Positions 10,773 through 21,956 of a stretch of DNA of 64,000 nt are shown piece by piece. The translations under genes were made by a program, and so were the position numbers. The first letter of the stretch is position 1, and each line of letters starts with the position of its first letter. A model generated the notes under the pieces. The model was given only the letters and a program-made list of their open reading frames with translations, was not told where the DNA came from and ran no database searches. The stretch comes from Escarpia spicata (taxonomy: Eukaryota > Annelida > Polychaeta > Sabellida > Siboglinidae), in assembly GCA_963995525.1 (NCBI GenBank), contig OZ023206.1, forward strand, positions 40,921,769 to 40,985,768. Direction: 5' to 3'.

Positions 10773-11036
10773 TATGAATGACCTATCAAGCATCTGCAAG
10801 GTGGCGCTAGCAACAGTGTTGCCATCAGTTATGTCTAGCATGCATTCATTCATGAAAAATAATTTTTTTATACGTTTCCCTAATGAAAAACAGTGTGTGC
10901 TTCTATGCCATTAGTCTAGATGGATAGTGTGTTTCTATTGGGATCTATACTGTATGTAAATTAGACTTACAACTTAAGTATCGAACAAAATTCTGGTATC
11001 GATCGATATCGAAGAATTCTGGTATCGAACCAGCAC

Positions 11037-11452
11037 TAATATGTATATATATATAGGCAAATTGCTCACATGAAATCCTGCTCTGCCTATATGAGATTTA
11101 TATTGTTATTGTTATTTCTAGTATGTAAGTAATTACAGATTAAAAATGGAAGACCAATTAGTAGATTTTAATCAAAAGTATGTACACTGTTCTTGACATA
11201 CATACACATTTAATACTGTATAATAGCCTGGACAGAACTGTTTCTGTAACCACGCATCTAACAAATCCTATTAGCTTAAACAGTAGATTCATCAAAAAAG
11301 TTAAGGAAGAAATGTTGCTTACAAGTATGACATTCCACACTACCCCATAAGTGCTGATGTGAGATGAACGTTAAAAATACATGTCCAGCCCAGGGAAGAT
11401 GGAGACCTCTGATGATGCAAGATGGCTGACAAGACAAGAAGATGTGACTCAC
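11037..11452. other. Non-coding segment, putative intron start
   Basis: AT-rich, with no gene recognised. In the minus-strand model this is the 5' part of the intron after the signal-peptide exon. Confidence 0.4.
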
Positions 11453-11544
11453 CCCTGGCCAGTGACAGTGGCACCAGCATCACCATCCACAGCCACAGAC
11501 TCATTCCTCCAGTCAGCATCATGTCTACTGTCTTCAGTCTTCAA
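11453..11544 (-). CDS. Candidate first coding exon: signal peptide of a secreted or membrane protein
   Basis: The minus strand shows a well-formed acceptor (CTGAC branch-like motif, then TTCATTTGCAG) and a 22-nt leader before two adjacent ATGs (11522-11517). The 92-nt exon ends GGCCAGGG|GTGAGT, a strong donor. Its 23 codons read MMLTGGMSLWLW, MVMLVPLSLA, R: a short N-region, a hydrophobic core of about 14 residues and a small-residue cleavage context (SLA-R). The exon ends in phase 1, usual for signal-peptide exons of modular extracellular proteins. The next compatible candidate exon is 3317-3230, and an upstream donor sits at 15898. Read without splicing the frame runs on 37 codons to a stop without a domain. 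The mature protein is unknown. Confidence 0.55.
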
Positions 11545-12020
11545 CTGCAAATGAAGTCAGATGATACATCAGCACAACAATATGCCTGCATTCACTGCTT
11601 TGAAGGGCTGAATCTAAAACACATAACCCCATGGGGGTTCACTGTGTCCAGCATAATCGCATGTAATTCAGCTGTTAATTGCTGCCCTCTAACCATCAAC
11701 TAGAAAAGGGGCCACTGGACTTAGATGAAACCTTTGTCTACCACAGTTCCAACAGCAATTGGCCACCATGCAGTGCCACTTTACTTGTTGCTTCTGGAGC
11801 TGTGATTTAATTGACAGCTGCCAATTCCCTGATCCATTTCGCCAGTCATATGTGCCACTGTCAACCAACATTGAAATCTAGTTCCGCCCAGTAAAAGGCC
11901 AATAATCAAAATCACCACCACATCCTGGTGGTTTTTATTTGCAATATAACATGTCATTACACCTTTAATGGGCCACACTCTCGTAGGCAATGTAGCTATT
12001 TTATAATCCCCCACAGAAAA
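11545..12020. other. Complex unique non-coding block, possible enhancer
   Basis: Few open frames, but information-rich sequence with homeodomain/MEIS-type motifs (TTTAATTGACAGCTG near 11806, CCTTTAATGG near 11960). It lies in the putative first intron. This could be a conserved regulatory element; that is inference from appearance only. Confidence 0.25.
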
Positions 12021-13500
12021 CGTCTACATTTATTTACACTTTCAGTAGCACCAGAGATACTTAAAATTGTATGCATGAGTTACATAATTATGCACTAGTT
12101 TACAACTTTCTAATTAGGTGGATTGACATGCAATGTCACCTGCTAGAATAGAAGTGCAATGTGACTTTTAAAAGCAACTGTTTACTGTATATTTATTTTG
12201 TTCACATATATCTGATGGATTCTACTGAATTGAATGTGCTCTGTGCTTACTTTCATCTTTAACACAAAAATGACTTGTAAATATTTTCAAAACACCCTCA
12301 GACTGGCCAAATGTCCAATAAAACAGTCAACAAATTATTGGACCTTGATAGATATATGGCATTTTCAGATCATGGCAGATGATACCCAATAAGTGGTAAT
12401 ATGAATCCAGGAAAGCTGGATGATAAGTAGAAATCTATAAACAAATTTTAAATTAAGCTTACAATAAACAGTGGCTATGCATAACTCACCAACAGATATA
12501 TTCAAAATGAATATCTGCCAACACAAACACACCAGAAGACAACTTGTACACACATCAAGTTCAAGAGACTGAGAGACAGGGTAGGGTGAATGAAACCACC
12601 CAAATGAACCCCATGCTGCTCACCCTCAATGGTCCAGTTGATTGGTCATTGTCTGAGCTGCTAAGTAGTGTAAACTAATCAGAGAGGGGTCAATTAAACT
12701 GACAGCTGCTGATCAAAACAAACTCTGCAGGAGGGAAGCCAGTGATCTCAACAGGCACTATACAAAGCTCTGGCTCTAGTCTGGTATGTGTCAATGCATG
12801 TTTCCCCAGTATTTACCCTCCTATGCATGGGGTTCAGTCTATGTGGGTATTATAAATACTGATGGGATTGATGATCTGCACAAATGAGCCAATTAACAGA
12901 CAAGCTAACAAGTTAAAAACAGGAAATCCAAAACATAAGTGATTGACCAAACTGGAATATTCTGCCAAAAATGTAGCGTGCAACAAATCTGATGGTTTCG
13001 ACAACTTGTCTAAAGACAAAATGTGGCTAACTAAGTTGCAAGCTGTATCAAGAATTTATTGTAATAAAAGGAACCATGAATAACTGTAACAAAATTACTA
13101 ACTATATCATGAATGTTCACTGTAATTAAAGGAAACATGAATATATGTCAACAAAATAAGAAAATAGTTGCTGTTCTACCCATTGTCTGACAATTGTGTT
13201 TCTTCGAAACTTGATAATCTTGAGCAGTCATCTAGGAAACCGATGCCAAACTGTCAATGCTATGCCTACTCTAAAACAAATGTTTTGGCAGGAATTGTTG
13301 CTGTGATTCACATTTTCTGTGTATTGCAATGAAGTGTTGAATGAGTAATTATAGCAAAATGTAAGTCTAGTTACATTTTGAAATAGGCAATACAAGACTC
13401 TGTTCAAGATGGGTCGGTTAGGAGCTTAGTTGCATGTGTAGCAACTGTCAAAATTACTCCAGAAACTATGAAATCACAAGGCGCACACGTTAAATAAAAC
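12021..13500. other. AT-rich non-coding segment
   Basis: No coding frame, RNA gene or repeat family recognised. At 13010-13160 the pair gaaccatgaataactgtaac / gaaacatgaatatatgtcaa forms a weak short duplication. Confidence 0.4.
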
Positions 13501-13529
13501 ACTCCCGCTTATTTAAGATAAAACTACTT

Positions 13530-14800
13530 TTCATCACCCCACATTTTATTGCCTGTCATCACCCCGTTATCAGTGCCGCGATGTGACGTGATAACCCCCA
13601 CCTTGCACCGCGCCAGAGCGATCCTCTATCATGCCAGCGTTCGAAATCCCGTCGTTTCCGACAACGTTATTAGGTCTAAAACGGACACGACTTTATCTCC
13701 TCTCTCCCGGCGTCCGCCCACCCACGAATCTGTCCCAACAGAGTCGTGGGAAACGACAAGGACGCGAACTAAATCCAGTGTTTTCACTTCAGTGACACTA
13801 GTTCGCCAAACGACACTCGTCTCTCCTTTCCGGCTGGGTTCGCTCAACGAACACTGTCGAAGCAGACGACAACAAACGGCGCAAACCGATTAATAAATAA
13901 CTGGGCAACTAACTGAATTACAATTTAAACAAAAGCGGCCGCATTCGGATACTATGCGGATAGTTGAAGTGGCTAGACATGTGATTGACGCCAATCGTTG
14001 GATCAACGCAGTAGTAAAATAACAGTAAAACCATACCCGGCGACAAACGACACGCGCGCGCCGATATTTTAACGGGGCCGTCGACACGCCATTATTGTGC
14101 AGATTAGCGATTTAGTGTCTGGCCGAATGACAACATAACAAACGCTATAAAACTTGGCTGTTAAACGACATTCGTTCCGTTCCGACACACGTCGCCGGCG
14201 CCACCCCGAAAACTCGCCTACCGCCACGCAGTGTCAACGCCACGCGCAAGGGAAACAAACCGAAGCTAACCTTGATTGATCGCCGTCGCTGACAGTCCGG
14301 ATCGACCCGGGTCGCTTCCGTCAAATCGCGGCTTCCACCGCCACTGGCGAACGAACGAACGAATGATGACACGGGATGTTTCTACGACCGCCGTTCACTC
14401 ACTCGTGTAGCATCCGCGAAATCTGTCGATAATCCATTGTAAATTCCGGGAGAGAGCGACAATCGCGGCATACACGTCACGTAACGACAAGGCACCCCGA
14501 TACCCGAACACTGAGTGCCTGCCCCCCGGTCTCTGCCTCCGCGCGCGGTCTCGCACCCGCCACCGCGGTCACTGTTTACATTGCGCGCGATGAAGCGGAC
14601 ACTTGGAAATGATTGACAGGTTACTTAGCCAGTACTGATCACGCCCGCCTCGCAGCTACCGCGACCGGATCACTTCTAGCCGGGCACTGGCGCGGATGCA
14701 GGGACCTAGGCCATGCGAGCGCGCTCTCATTGATTTTATATTAAGCGCGCGACGGGATCTCGCATGCGAATGCGCCGGAAAGATATGGCGACTAAAGAAA
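13530..14800. promoter_or_regulatory. CpG-rich block, probable promoter region
   Basis: CpG dinucleotides are frequent here and rare in the AT-rich flanks. 14650-14790 contains CATGCGAGCGCGCTC, GCGCGCGACGGG and CGCATGCGAATGCGC (NRF1-like) next to a TATA-like ttttatatt, and CCGGAAAG (ETS-like) at about 14775. Open frames on both strands here are short and have no domain, as expected of stop-poor GC-rich DNA. It may drive the minus-strand candidate gene, another gene to the right, or both. Confidence 0.45.
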
Positions 14801-15300
14801 TTGTGCACAGAAAAAACATTTACTATGTAGGGCATATAATACGGTAAAATAGCACTCCAAACAAACTCCGGAAAGTCCCATTATTGCGCCCGTGTTTGAA
14901 TTGCATTGAATTTCAATAGGCCCATACTGTTTAATTTTAGTAGGCCTATCTAATTTATAAGTCTGTTACATAAATTATTTGATCTTGAGTGATACTGATA
15001 GAAAAATAGCGCTTTACTGCATTGTTCACACAAAACACCATTGGTTGCATGGCGGTAGTGGAACGCCTTCGAAACATGCGATTCTAAAAGACACCAACAA
15101 TACCGTAACTAATTCAGCATCATTCAAACCAAGAATGCTCAACTGTTAGGCCTATATGTTAGCGGTTTCTGTCAGCGAGTGAGTGCTTGCTGCTGATTGC
15201 GGCATACATGTACGACCGTGAAAACACGCAGTTAATTAAACGGGAATATCTTCATTAAGCTCTGCTAGGTATTGCGTCAATACACAAATACGTGAATTCT
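14801..15300. other. Non-coding flank of the CpG-rich block
   Basis: No features supported. An ATGGCGAC context at about 14784 opens a frame of only 20 codons. Confidence 0.35.
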
Positions 15301-15438
15301 TGTGTGAATACACAATGTGCAAATACCAAAGTGGTGAACTCCCCCCGAGGAGAATAACCCCCAGTTTCAACAGTACGGCGATTTTTTGTCGCGCATTTCG
15401 GGAAACTAACGAAGCACGGCGTTGTCAAGCGAGCGAGT

Positions 15439-15457
15439 GGGGGGGGGGGGGGGGGGG
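15439..15457. repeat. G19 homopolymer
   Basis: Nineteen consecutive G in the CpG-rich region. It may form a G-quadruplex, and its length is likely to be uncertain in the assembly. Confidence 0.97.
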
Positions 15458-15897
15458 TGTCGTTCAACGGCGCCCCGCGGGTTTGTGGTCCGTGCGGCCT
15501 CCCTATGCAACCATCAGCGTGTAATTGCCCCAAACAGCCGTTTGAATACGAACGTGCCTCAATCGCCAGGTTATCCGGCCGGGTCAGGCGTCCGACAGGA
15601 TGGAACCCGTGTCCCACCCCTTATCGGGCGTCGCCCGCAGTGTCACGCTCCGGTGCATGGTTAATTAGATTACCCTTCCCCCTAGTCGCCACGCGATGAA
15701 TGGGATTCGACACCGTGATTGGAAACAATGGGATTATCGCAGCAAGGCGCGTGCCCTGTGATTTAGAGATAGATAACATAGTAATAGGGAGGTATAGAAC
15801 ACCAGGTTCGTTATTTCCCCCAGATTTTGCTGGGATGGAATACACAGAGGCGTTGTTACGGCGTTTGTTTCGTAGAATGGTGAAAGTGCATACTTAC

Positions 15898-15940
15898 CGG
15901 CAACGTGATGGTTGTCGCGCCAACCTTGGTTGTAGATACT
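15898..15940 (-). other. Hypothetical 5' untranslated exon with core promoter
   Basis: A near-perfect donor CCG|GTAAGTATG reads on the minus strand at 15897. Upstream on that strand lie an initiator-like TCAGTAT (A at 15940) and, about 20-25 bases further up, a TATA-like CATAAATAAA (15966-15957). This spacing would suit a short non-coding first exon splicing to the acceptor at 11545. No transcript evidence exists here, and each motif alone is common. Confidence 0.25.
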
Positions 15941-16490
15941 GACTAAATGAGATGTGTTTATTTATGAGAGGATCTGACATTCTCTACTACGCACAGAATG
16001 AGAACCGAATGCGGCGAAACAAATATAAACCACAATTGTGAATTTGCGTAGGTAATAAATAAATAAGGAATTAAATTACAGGTGTGTGAAATCAAATATT
16101 ACATTTGCAGTTCGCATTCTCGGCGGTTGGCGTAATAGCATCAACAATCAGACGCGGTTTTCCGATCATTTATGCTACTCCGATAAAACGTCTCGCTTGA
16201 TTATAATGGGATGCAATTCGCAACTGTACAATTTGACGTAGTAACTAAAAGCGTATCGCCGAGACAACACGAAGCAAGCCGCTCGTTGTGTATTCATGGA
16301 AGGGCCAAGCACTCGAAACGACAGTAGACGTCTATGACCTAACGGCCGTTGCTAGTTGCGCAAGATTATGCCCACGGCTCCGCCATTAGCGTAATCTATC
16401 TTCGCCCTGTGGATTTACGCAAATCCCGTCATGGTTACATCGATACTGTGTAGGCGTTATCGCCACATCGGTGCATTCCTGCGGCTCTCA
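15941..16490. promoter_or_regulatory. Moderately CpG-rich non-coding block
   Basis: No stable open frames. Motif-like patches include an octamer-like GATTTACGCAAATC (about 16412), GATTATAATGGGAT and several GCGTAAT. It could be upstream regulatory DNA for the minus-strand candidate gene. Inference only. Confidence 0.25.
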
Positions 16491-16493
16491 GAC

Positions 16494-16910
16494 TTAAAGG
16501 TGCTTCCTCAGCCCGGTGCACAGTTAATCGCGTTTACAATTTATGTTTGCGAAAACAAAAAAACAACCTAGTACTTTTCTGTACTTTTGGTGAACTCGTC
16601 ATACAAACTATCAGAAAACTGTAATTTAGTGAATGCAATCAAGACTAGTGGTTTTGCTGTTCGCGCTGGTGCAATCTCGTAAGTCTGTGACGTGATGGCG
16701 AGATGCTGCAAGCCAAGCGTAGAAGCGGACCGCCAAGTTCATTGGGCTGGCGTTAAATGTCGTACGTGCAATAATTATTGGCTTTCGCAAGCTACCTGAC
16801 GTATCAGTAATTTATTTCGACGATTAAAAAACACGTACGTATTCTTTTAATAAACAGACTGCACAGATTAACACATTTGAACATAAAATAATCTCAATCG
16901 CAAACCAGCC
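16494..16910 (+). repeat. Dispersed repeat family R1, copy 1
   Basis: It shares ordered blocks with 29215-29705: (g)tgcttcctcag.., tttgcgaaaa.., ttttggtgaa.tc.tca.acaaac, ggcttt.gcaag.tacc.ga, and ttttaataaac. The last third is also in the MITE at 54861-55518. Copies are strongly diverged, and the ends of this copy are unclear. Confidence 0.55.
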
Positions 16911-17099
16911 AGGGTTGGACCGTTAAGAGGAACAATGTGTACATTTGAGAAGCACGCGTTTAACCGCAAGCGCAACTGTTAATATGTCTATGAATTCATG
17001 TAATGTCACGCAACTAGAAAAAACAGGGTTTGTAGACTCTCTAAGATCAAGTAGGCCCTAGGTAAAATTAGTTGACACCCTGTAAACATCGATTATTCA

Positions 17100-17340
17100 A
17101 GGCACCTTGGAGGGCAGACGCTGCCGCGGACGGCAGGGAAAATATTGGTTCGACAATGTCAAGGAGTGGACGGCCCTCTCTTTCTGCCAGAGCTCTTTAC
17201 CATAGACACTGACAGACAAGAATGGCGAAATATCGCAGCTGCAGCGTCCCTTTAGCCCCCCCCCCCTTCCCCGACGACCAGGTCGGTTAAGGGACTAAGT
17301 AAGTAAGTAAGTAAGTAAGTAAACATCCACTGACAGCATC
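17100..17340. repeat. Short simple repeats
   Basis: A C10 run at about 17257-17268 and an (AAGT)n tract at about 17298-17322 sit in non-coding DNA. Confidence 0.85.
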
Positions 17341-18690
17341 TGCACTATTATTATATAGAATTTACAACGACCTTGCGCCGATGTTTTTGTTACGACAAAG
17401 AACATTTTCAGCATATCTGGAAACGCCCTCGCTTCAAATAAACGTGTTTTCATTGCGAATCATTGTATGTGTAATGAGAACCGCGTTTTCATCTCGATGA
17501 TTCCAATCGTATTCCATAGAAACTGACAAGCTTCTGGATGTGAGACAGAAACGCCGTTCAACTCACAAACATACTCCGCGTTCTTTCATCCATTTCAATG
17601 GGAATGGGTTTTACCCCTTTCAAGGCGAAGGAGGTCATTACGCAAGTGGGAAACTTTGTATATGATCGATGCCTCGGCGTAGTTCCCGCACATCAGGGCG
17701 CGAAGATTTTTTGGGGAGAGGCGGGGACTGTCACTTTCGCCGGCAAATTAGTGACGGTAGGAAAATGCGTGGACAAAGGCGAAGTTGTGTGAAGGGAGGC
17801 ACTGTCACAGCCGGCACTTGGCGGCACGTCAAAGGAACGTCCAAATCTGAACGCGGTGGAATCAAAGGCCCGTGCTGAAAGCGAGCCGCCATAGACCCGT
17901 CGCGGTCGACGCAAGCAGGCAGAACGACAGACCGCCTCGGGGTGTCTGCTACGACGACGTGTTGCCACGTGTGACGGCAGCATCCGCGCCCGCTCTTTGG
18001 CGGACGGCGGCGTTGCGAATGTTTATGATGTTGTTGTGTTCCGCGTGAGACTGCCGTCGATACTGGCCATCGATGTTGTTTTCCTTCTTTTCTTCCCCGT
18101 CACTGTTCTTGTAGTTGTACTCACGGGAGAGAGCTTCCTGCTACTTTTCCGCGCACAAAAACGCTTTTATGGATGGTTTGATGCATCCTTGCACGCAAGC
18201 CAGGGCTGTTTGCCATGCTTAACTAGCCCTGGCAGATCTCCTACGCGAAGTGCGGAAGTTAGCCGAGTCAAATTAGTAATTGACTTCGTCAGTCGCGACT
18301 GCGTCACCCGTGAGATCAGCGCAAATACCCGCCCCAATTTGAAGACGCGTAAACGACTTTTGGGAATCCCAATATAACGACCCGTTCGCCCATTAGCTGA
18401 GCTGAGCGGTGTTGAGTATTCGAATAATTGCTTCTACTTCCTAAACATTGCATGTAACACGAGCCACGGTTGGTTGAAATTAATGTTATTATGACCACCT
18501 GACCTGCCGCCAACCACCGATATAGTGAGCAATTTCATAAGCTGAACTCGCAAAGCGATCAACCAGGGGGTACTGCTGGCTGGCAGTAACGTAATCAGCA
18601 GCAGCGACCCCTGGCGCGCGAGGATGGTTTAATGTGCAAACAGGGTTACGTTTAACGGTCGAAGGGTTACTGTTAAGGTGGAGGTACAGT
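17341..18690. other. GC-richer non-coding segment
   Basis: Overlapping open frames occur on both strands (17598-17983 and 17997-18377), but none has a recognisable domain, and stop-poor GC-rich sequence explains them. 17997-18377 contains a hydrophobic run (LPSILAIDVVFLLFFPVTVL) that may be chance. I do not call a gene. Confidence 0.35.
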
Positions 18691-18699
18691 TGACAAGGT

Positions 18700-19015
18700 T
18701 TACATCAGGTGTTTACAGTTGTACGTGGAGGGATAGCAAATATCCATCACCGACCTCAACCCCTGTCAATCTCTCGTTCGCGTTCTCTACCGCTCTCAAA
18801 ATCACATAAAATCTCTCTTTCACAACCATCTCACCACAGTCGACGTCTTCCCTTCTACCAACCACGCTGTGGCCATCTGCTTTCTCCACTAACCATTCTT
18901 TTCCCATTCGCTCCACATATCCAGCCCACTTTAGTCGACTCCTCACCAGCTTCTTCTTGACACTTTCATTGATACTAACCGCATCCTGCAGCTCTTCCAG
19001 CAGTTGCTTATCTGT
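18700..19015 (-). pseudogene. LINE ORF2 C-terminal tail fragment
   Basis: The minus strand reads NESVKKKLVRSRLKWAGYVE, then RMGKEWLVEKADG and GRRE. This is the RxxWAGHVxRM motif found after the RT domain of RTE-like and related non-LTR elements, followed by the charged GRR stretch. RT motifs are missing and the frame decays after GRRE. Confidence 0.65.
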
Positions 19016-19162
19016 AAACGCTCAGCAAACGAACATCGATCTCTAACAGATCTAATTCCGCGACATAATCGCGTACGGAAAATGCTGCTGGAAATGTAAA
19101 CCGAGCAACAACAAACGTGGCGAACAAATTTGACGGTCATGATGTATTAAATGCGTTGCAGG

Positions 19163-20528
19163 TAAATTGGTCGCCATGTGAAAGTTTAAGACCAGGCACG
19201 ATTTTTAAGCATTTTATGGTATCAGATTGCATCAGATAATGTCTAGATTGCATCGTCCTATTTGGGCCTTGAAGCAATACGCCTGATCAGTACTTCCAGG
19301 TCATTTGTTTGCTGCTGTCAGTATCGATTAGGTGTTTTTTAGTTTTGTCTTCATCCCTGAAATGGGCAAAAAATCGTCTTTGACAGAGGTTCTAAGGGCA
19401 CAAATGGTGACTCTACATGGAGAAGGATATACGGAAAGAGACATTAGTGCAAAATTACGTTATTCCAAGACAGCCGTGCACAACGCCATCGTCAAATTCA
19501 ATACTTATGGCACTTTTCGTGACAGTAAAAGGAGTGGTCGTCCACGGAAAACTACGCTCAGGGATGACCACGCAATGAGATGCATCGTGATGCGCTCGCC
19601 AATGAGCTCATGCAAGAAAATTCGAGCTGCTTTACGCTTAAAAGGTACGGAAATATGTCTCAGTACTGTTTCGAGACGTCTCAGCAAGGAATTTGGGCTC
19701 AAGTCCCGCAAGCTGGCCCGGAAGCCACGCCTGACACCTGTGATAAAAAGAGACTTGACTTTGCCAGACGACATTGCCACTGGACATTGGAAGAAAGTGT
19801 TGTTCTCAGATGAATCGACCATGCAACAGTTTATACCTCGCAAGAGGCACGTTAGGCGGCCAGTAGGTAAGCGATTTGATGAGAAATATACAGCAGCCAC
19901 AATGAAACACCCGCCAAGTCAGATGATTTGGGGTGCCATGTCATGTTTTGGCCCTTCTGGTCTGTATTTTATTCCACCTAACACCACTATGAATGGAACT
20001 AGGTACGTGGAGTTGCTGAAGGAGAAGCTAAAACTGCACATGGACATCCACAAATGTACGATTTCCATGCAAGATGGCGCTCCTTGTCACCGATCCAAGG
20101 TAGCCACTGATTTCCTCAAGAAGAACAAAATCTCCGTGCTGGAATGGCCTGAGAACAGCCCAGATCTAAATCCCATTGACTATAATGAAGGATAAGGTGG
20201 CAGACAAACAACCATCAAGCGCTCAAAACTTGAAACAAGCTATCAAGGACGTTTGGGTCACCGAAATCACCCAGGAGTACTGCGAATCTCTGGTTTCTAA
20301 CATGCCTTATCGCATCCAGGCGGTCATTGACAGCAAAGGAGGCCACACTAAATACTGAAAAGTAGAGACACTGACACTTTTGGACGATATAAAGTTTCAT
20401 ATTATGTTGTTCTACGTTTATTTGGCGAAATAAACTGATATAATGTTATGCGAAGGCCAAAAAATCATAGTTTTGTCAAATTTCTTCAAAAAATCGTGCC
20501 TGGTCTTAAACTTTTGCAAATGACTGTA
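19163..20528 (+). mobile_element. Tc1/mariner transposon, ~1.37 kb, inactive
   Basis: Inverted termini share AAGTTTAAGACCAGGCACGA (19182-19201; reverse complement at about 20494-20513), with weaker outer similarity. The right end continues to TACAGTCATTTGC with a TA at 20527-20528; the left outer end has drifted, with a candidate TA at 19163. The length fits one intact-sized Tc1 copy. The transposase inside is frameshifted. Confidence 0.9.
19362..20358 (+). pseudogene. Tc1-type transposase (DD34E family), frameshifted
   Basis: From MGKKSSLTEV the protein shows the paired-like helix-turn-helix (GEGYTERDISAKLRYSKTAV), an RSGRPRKT linker, and a DDE core with FSDES, MQDGAPCHR and SPDLNPID. The third acid lies 34 residues after the second, as in DD34E, but it reads D where Tc1 has E because an indel follows immediately. 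Between about 19740 and 19795 two compensating indels shift frame, so DFARRHCHWTLE appears in another frame. A deletion at about 20180 shifts frame again before MKDKVADKQ..HTKY and the stop at 20358. At least three lesions make it inactive. Confidence 0.92.
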
Positions 20529-20938
20529 GACTGGTCACAACAATGCGTCAACATGAAGACAGAAGCCACATACACCATGTGGAGTCGATAGAGCCATGGG
20601 TGCAAATGGTAGACGGAACCTTCGTCGTGACAGGGATATTTACAAAGCATGATAATTATGGAAGTTCAGGTTTCTTGGCCTTTTTTAGTGTTTACTTTAG
20701 ACGAAACTTGATTGCAATCTCCAACTGTTTTGCCGATGTGTCCCAGACGACGTTGGTTCTGCGTCGTGTTTTATTGTTGCAATGGTCTACAGCACAGGCT
20801 TCTAACGATGGCATTTTACGTCAAATGAACAACGAATGCGAATGCGCGCACGAATTCACCCTGAAGAGATATCTAAAATATAATACATGGTACATCACAC
20901 GTAGAACCTAGTCCGTCAGCTGTAAAGTAAAAGGTAAG
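20529..20938. other. Unassigned segment
   Basis: An open frame of 122 codons (20543-20911, plus) has no recognisable domain, and no splice-bounded exon is evident. Confidence 0.35.
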
Positions 20939-21437
20939 TTATTTGCCTGTGCTGCCTGTTAACCCTGTAAAGTGTGTTGTCAACACAGGTCTGATCTATG
21001 ACTAGATTTGAGACTTGTCTGCTACGTAGACAAAGAGCATTGTTCGTCGAGTTTACTTTATGATAAACACACAGTAGTCTTTTAGGGCAACTTGTTATGT
21101 AAAGTAAATGGTTAGTTCTTATGTAGCGCAGTATCCAGTCCTCAGGACTGCTCAAAGCACTTTACTCTTTACTCCCTGGCAGACCTGTTCAATCGAACAC
21201 CATCTCGACCTCTCTGGGAAGCATTCAGCCACGCTGCAATTAGTGCGCGAAGACTATTCGTACACAAATATCCACCACTGTCTATAGCCGGGTACTCATT
21301 CTTACAACTGAGTGAACGGAAGCAATGTAGAGTAAACAAACTTGCCCAAGGTTTGACACCGCCGCACAGGATTCGAACCCACGTTCTCTCAATCGAAAGT
21401 CCGGAGCTCTTCCACTGCGCTATACAGTGCTCCACTG
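20939..21437 (-). mobile_element. tRNA-derived SINE, long form (copy 1)
   Basis: Read on the minus strand, the element starts with a tRNA-like head: A-box-like TAGCGCAGTGG and a B box GGTTCGAATCC, about 35 bases apart, as in an internal Pol III promoter. The body follows (GAGTACC.GGCTATAGACAGT, GTGGATATTTG, GCAGCGTGGCTGAATGCTTC, CAGGTCTGCCAGGGAGTAAA, GCTTTGAGCAGTCCTGAGGA). The 180-base tail to 20939 is shared only with 23870-24367. Confidence 0.85.
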
Positions 21438-21956
21438 TATGTACCCACAAACAAACTCTACAGTTGAACGTGACTCTTCTTCTTCCCCTTGCTCCCTTGA
21501 GGGGTGGGGTCCATGTCACTTGGTAGCTTCTTCTACTGTTCTTATCAGTTCTTTCCACCTCTCTCTCTAGTCCACAATGGCCATCCATTCATGGCTGTTC
21601 ACGCGAGCCCATGCTCGTTTTATGCTGTCGTTCCATCTCAGCCTTGGTCTTCCTCTCTGTCTTCTGCCACCCTCTTCTATTTTCTACGCTCTTCGCCAGT
21701 CTGTCTTCACCCATGTCCCGCCCATCTCATTCTGTTACCGGCTACTTTCCTCTTTAGGTGTTTTTACATTCCAATCTCCTCTCTATATTCCTTCATCTTC
21801 CTTCTATCCTCTCACGTTACTCTACATATTCTTCTTACCCAGTTGTTTTCTGCTACTTGTAGTTTCTCGTCCTGTCTCTCTGTCAGTCCCAGTGTTCCCA
21901 ACCCATATATACAGTTGAACGTGATTATTTCACCATACTTAATAACTAGTGTACTA
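21438..21956 (-). pseudogene. LINE ORF2 C-terminal region, decayed
   Basis: On the minus strand, scattered over several frames, are LQVAENNWVRRICRVT, RRQRGRPRLRWNDSIKRAW and a TERQDEKL segment. This is the order of motifs after the RT domain in RTE/CR1-related LINEs. Frameshifts and stops separate them. The pyrimidine-rich plus strand gives spurious long frames (21504-21995). Confidence 0.7.

Larger units (their letters stand above)
9415..11036 (+). mobile_element. Probable hAT transposon remnant
   Basis: Both edges are rich in TCGATA motifs in mirrored orientation. The left edge reads tttcgataccttcgatact inward (about 9428 on), and the right edge, reverse-complemented, reads gttcgataccagaattcttc (11032 inward). 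Between them lies a BED zinc-finger fragment, the N-terminal domain of hAT transposases. No RNase-H or hAT dimerisation domain is visible, and exact ends and an 8-bp target duplication could not be fixed. A CA microsatellite lies inside. Confidence 0.45.

Noticed and set aside
17598..18377. Overlapping frames on both strands
   Set aside because: GC-rich stop-poor sequence; no recognisable domain and no consistent splice borders.
21360..21430. Possible tRNA gene (A and B boxes on minus strand)
   Set aside because: The boxes belong to the SINE head; no acceptor stem pairing or full cloverleaf, and the sequence continues into the SINE body.
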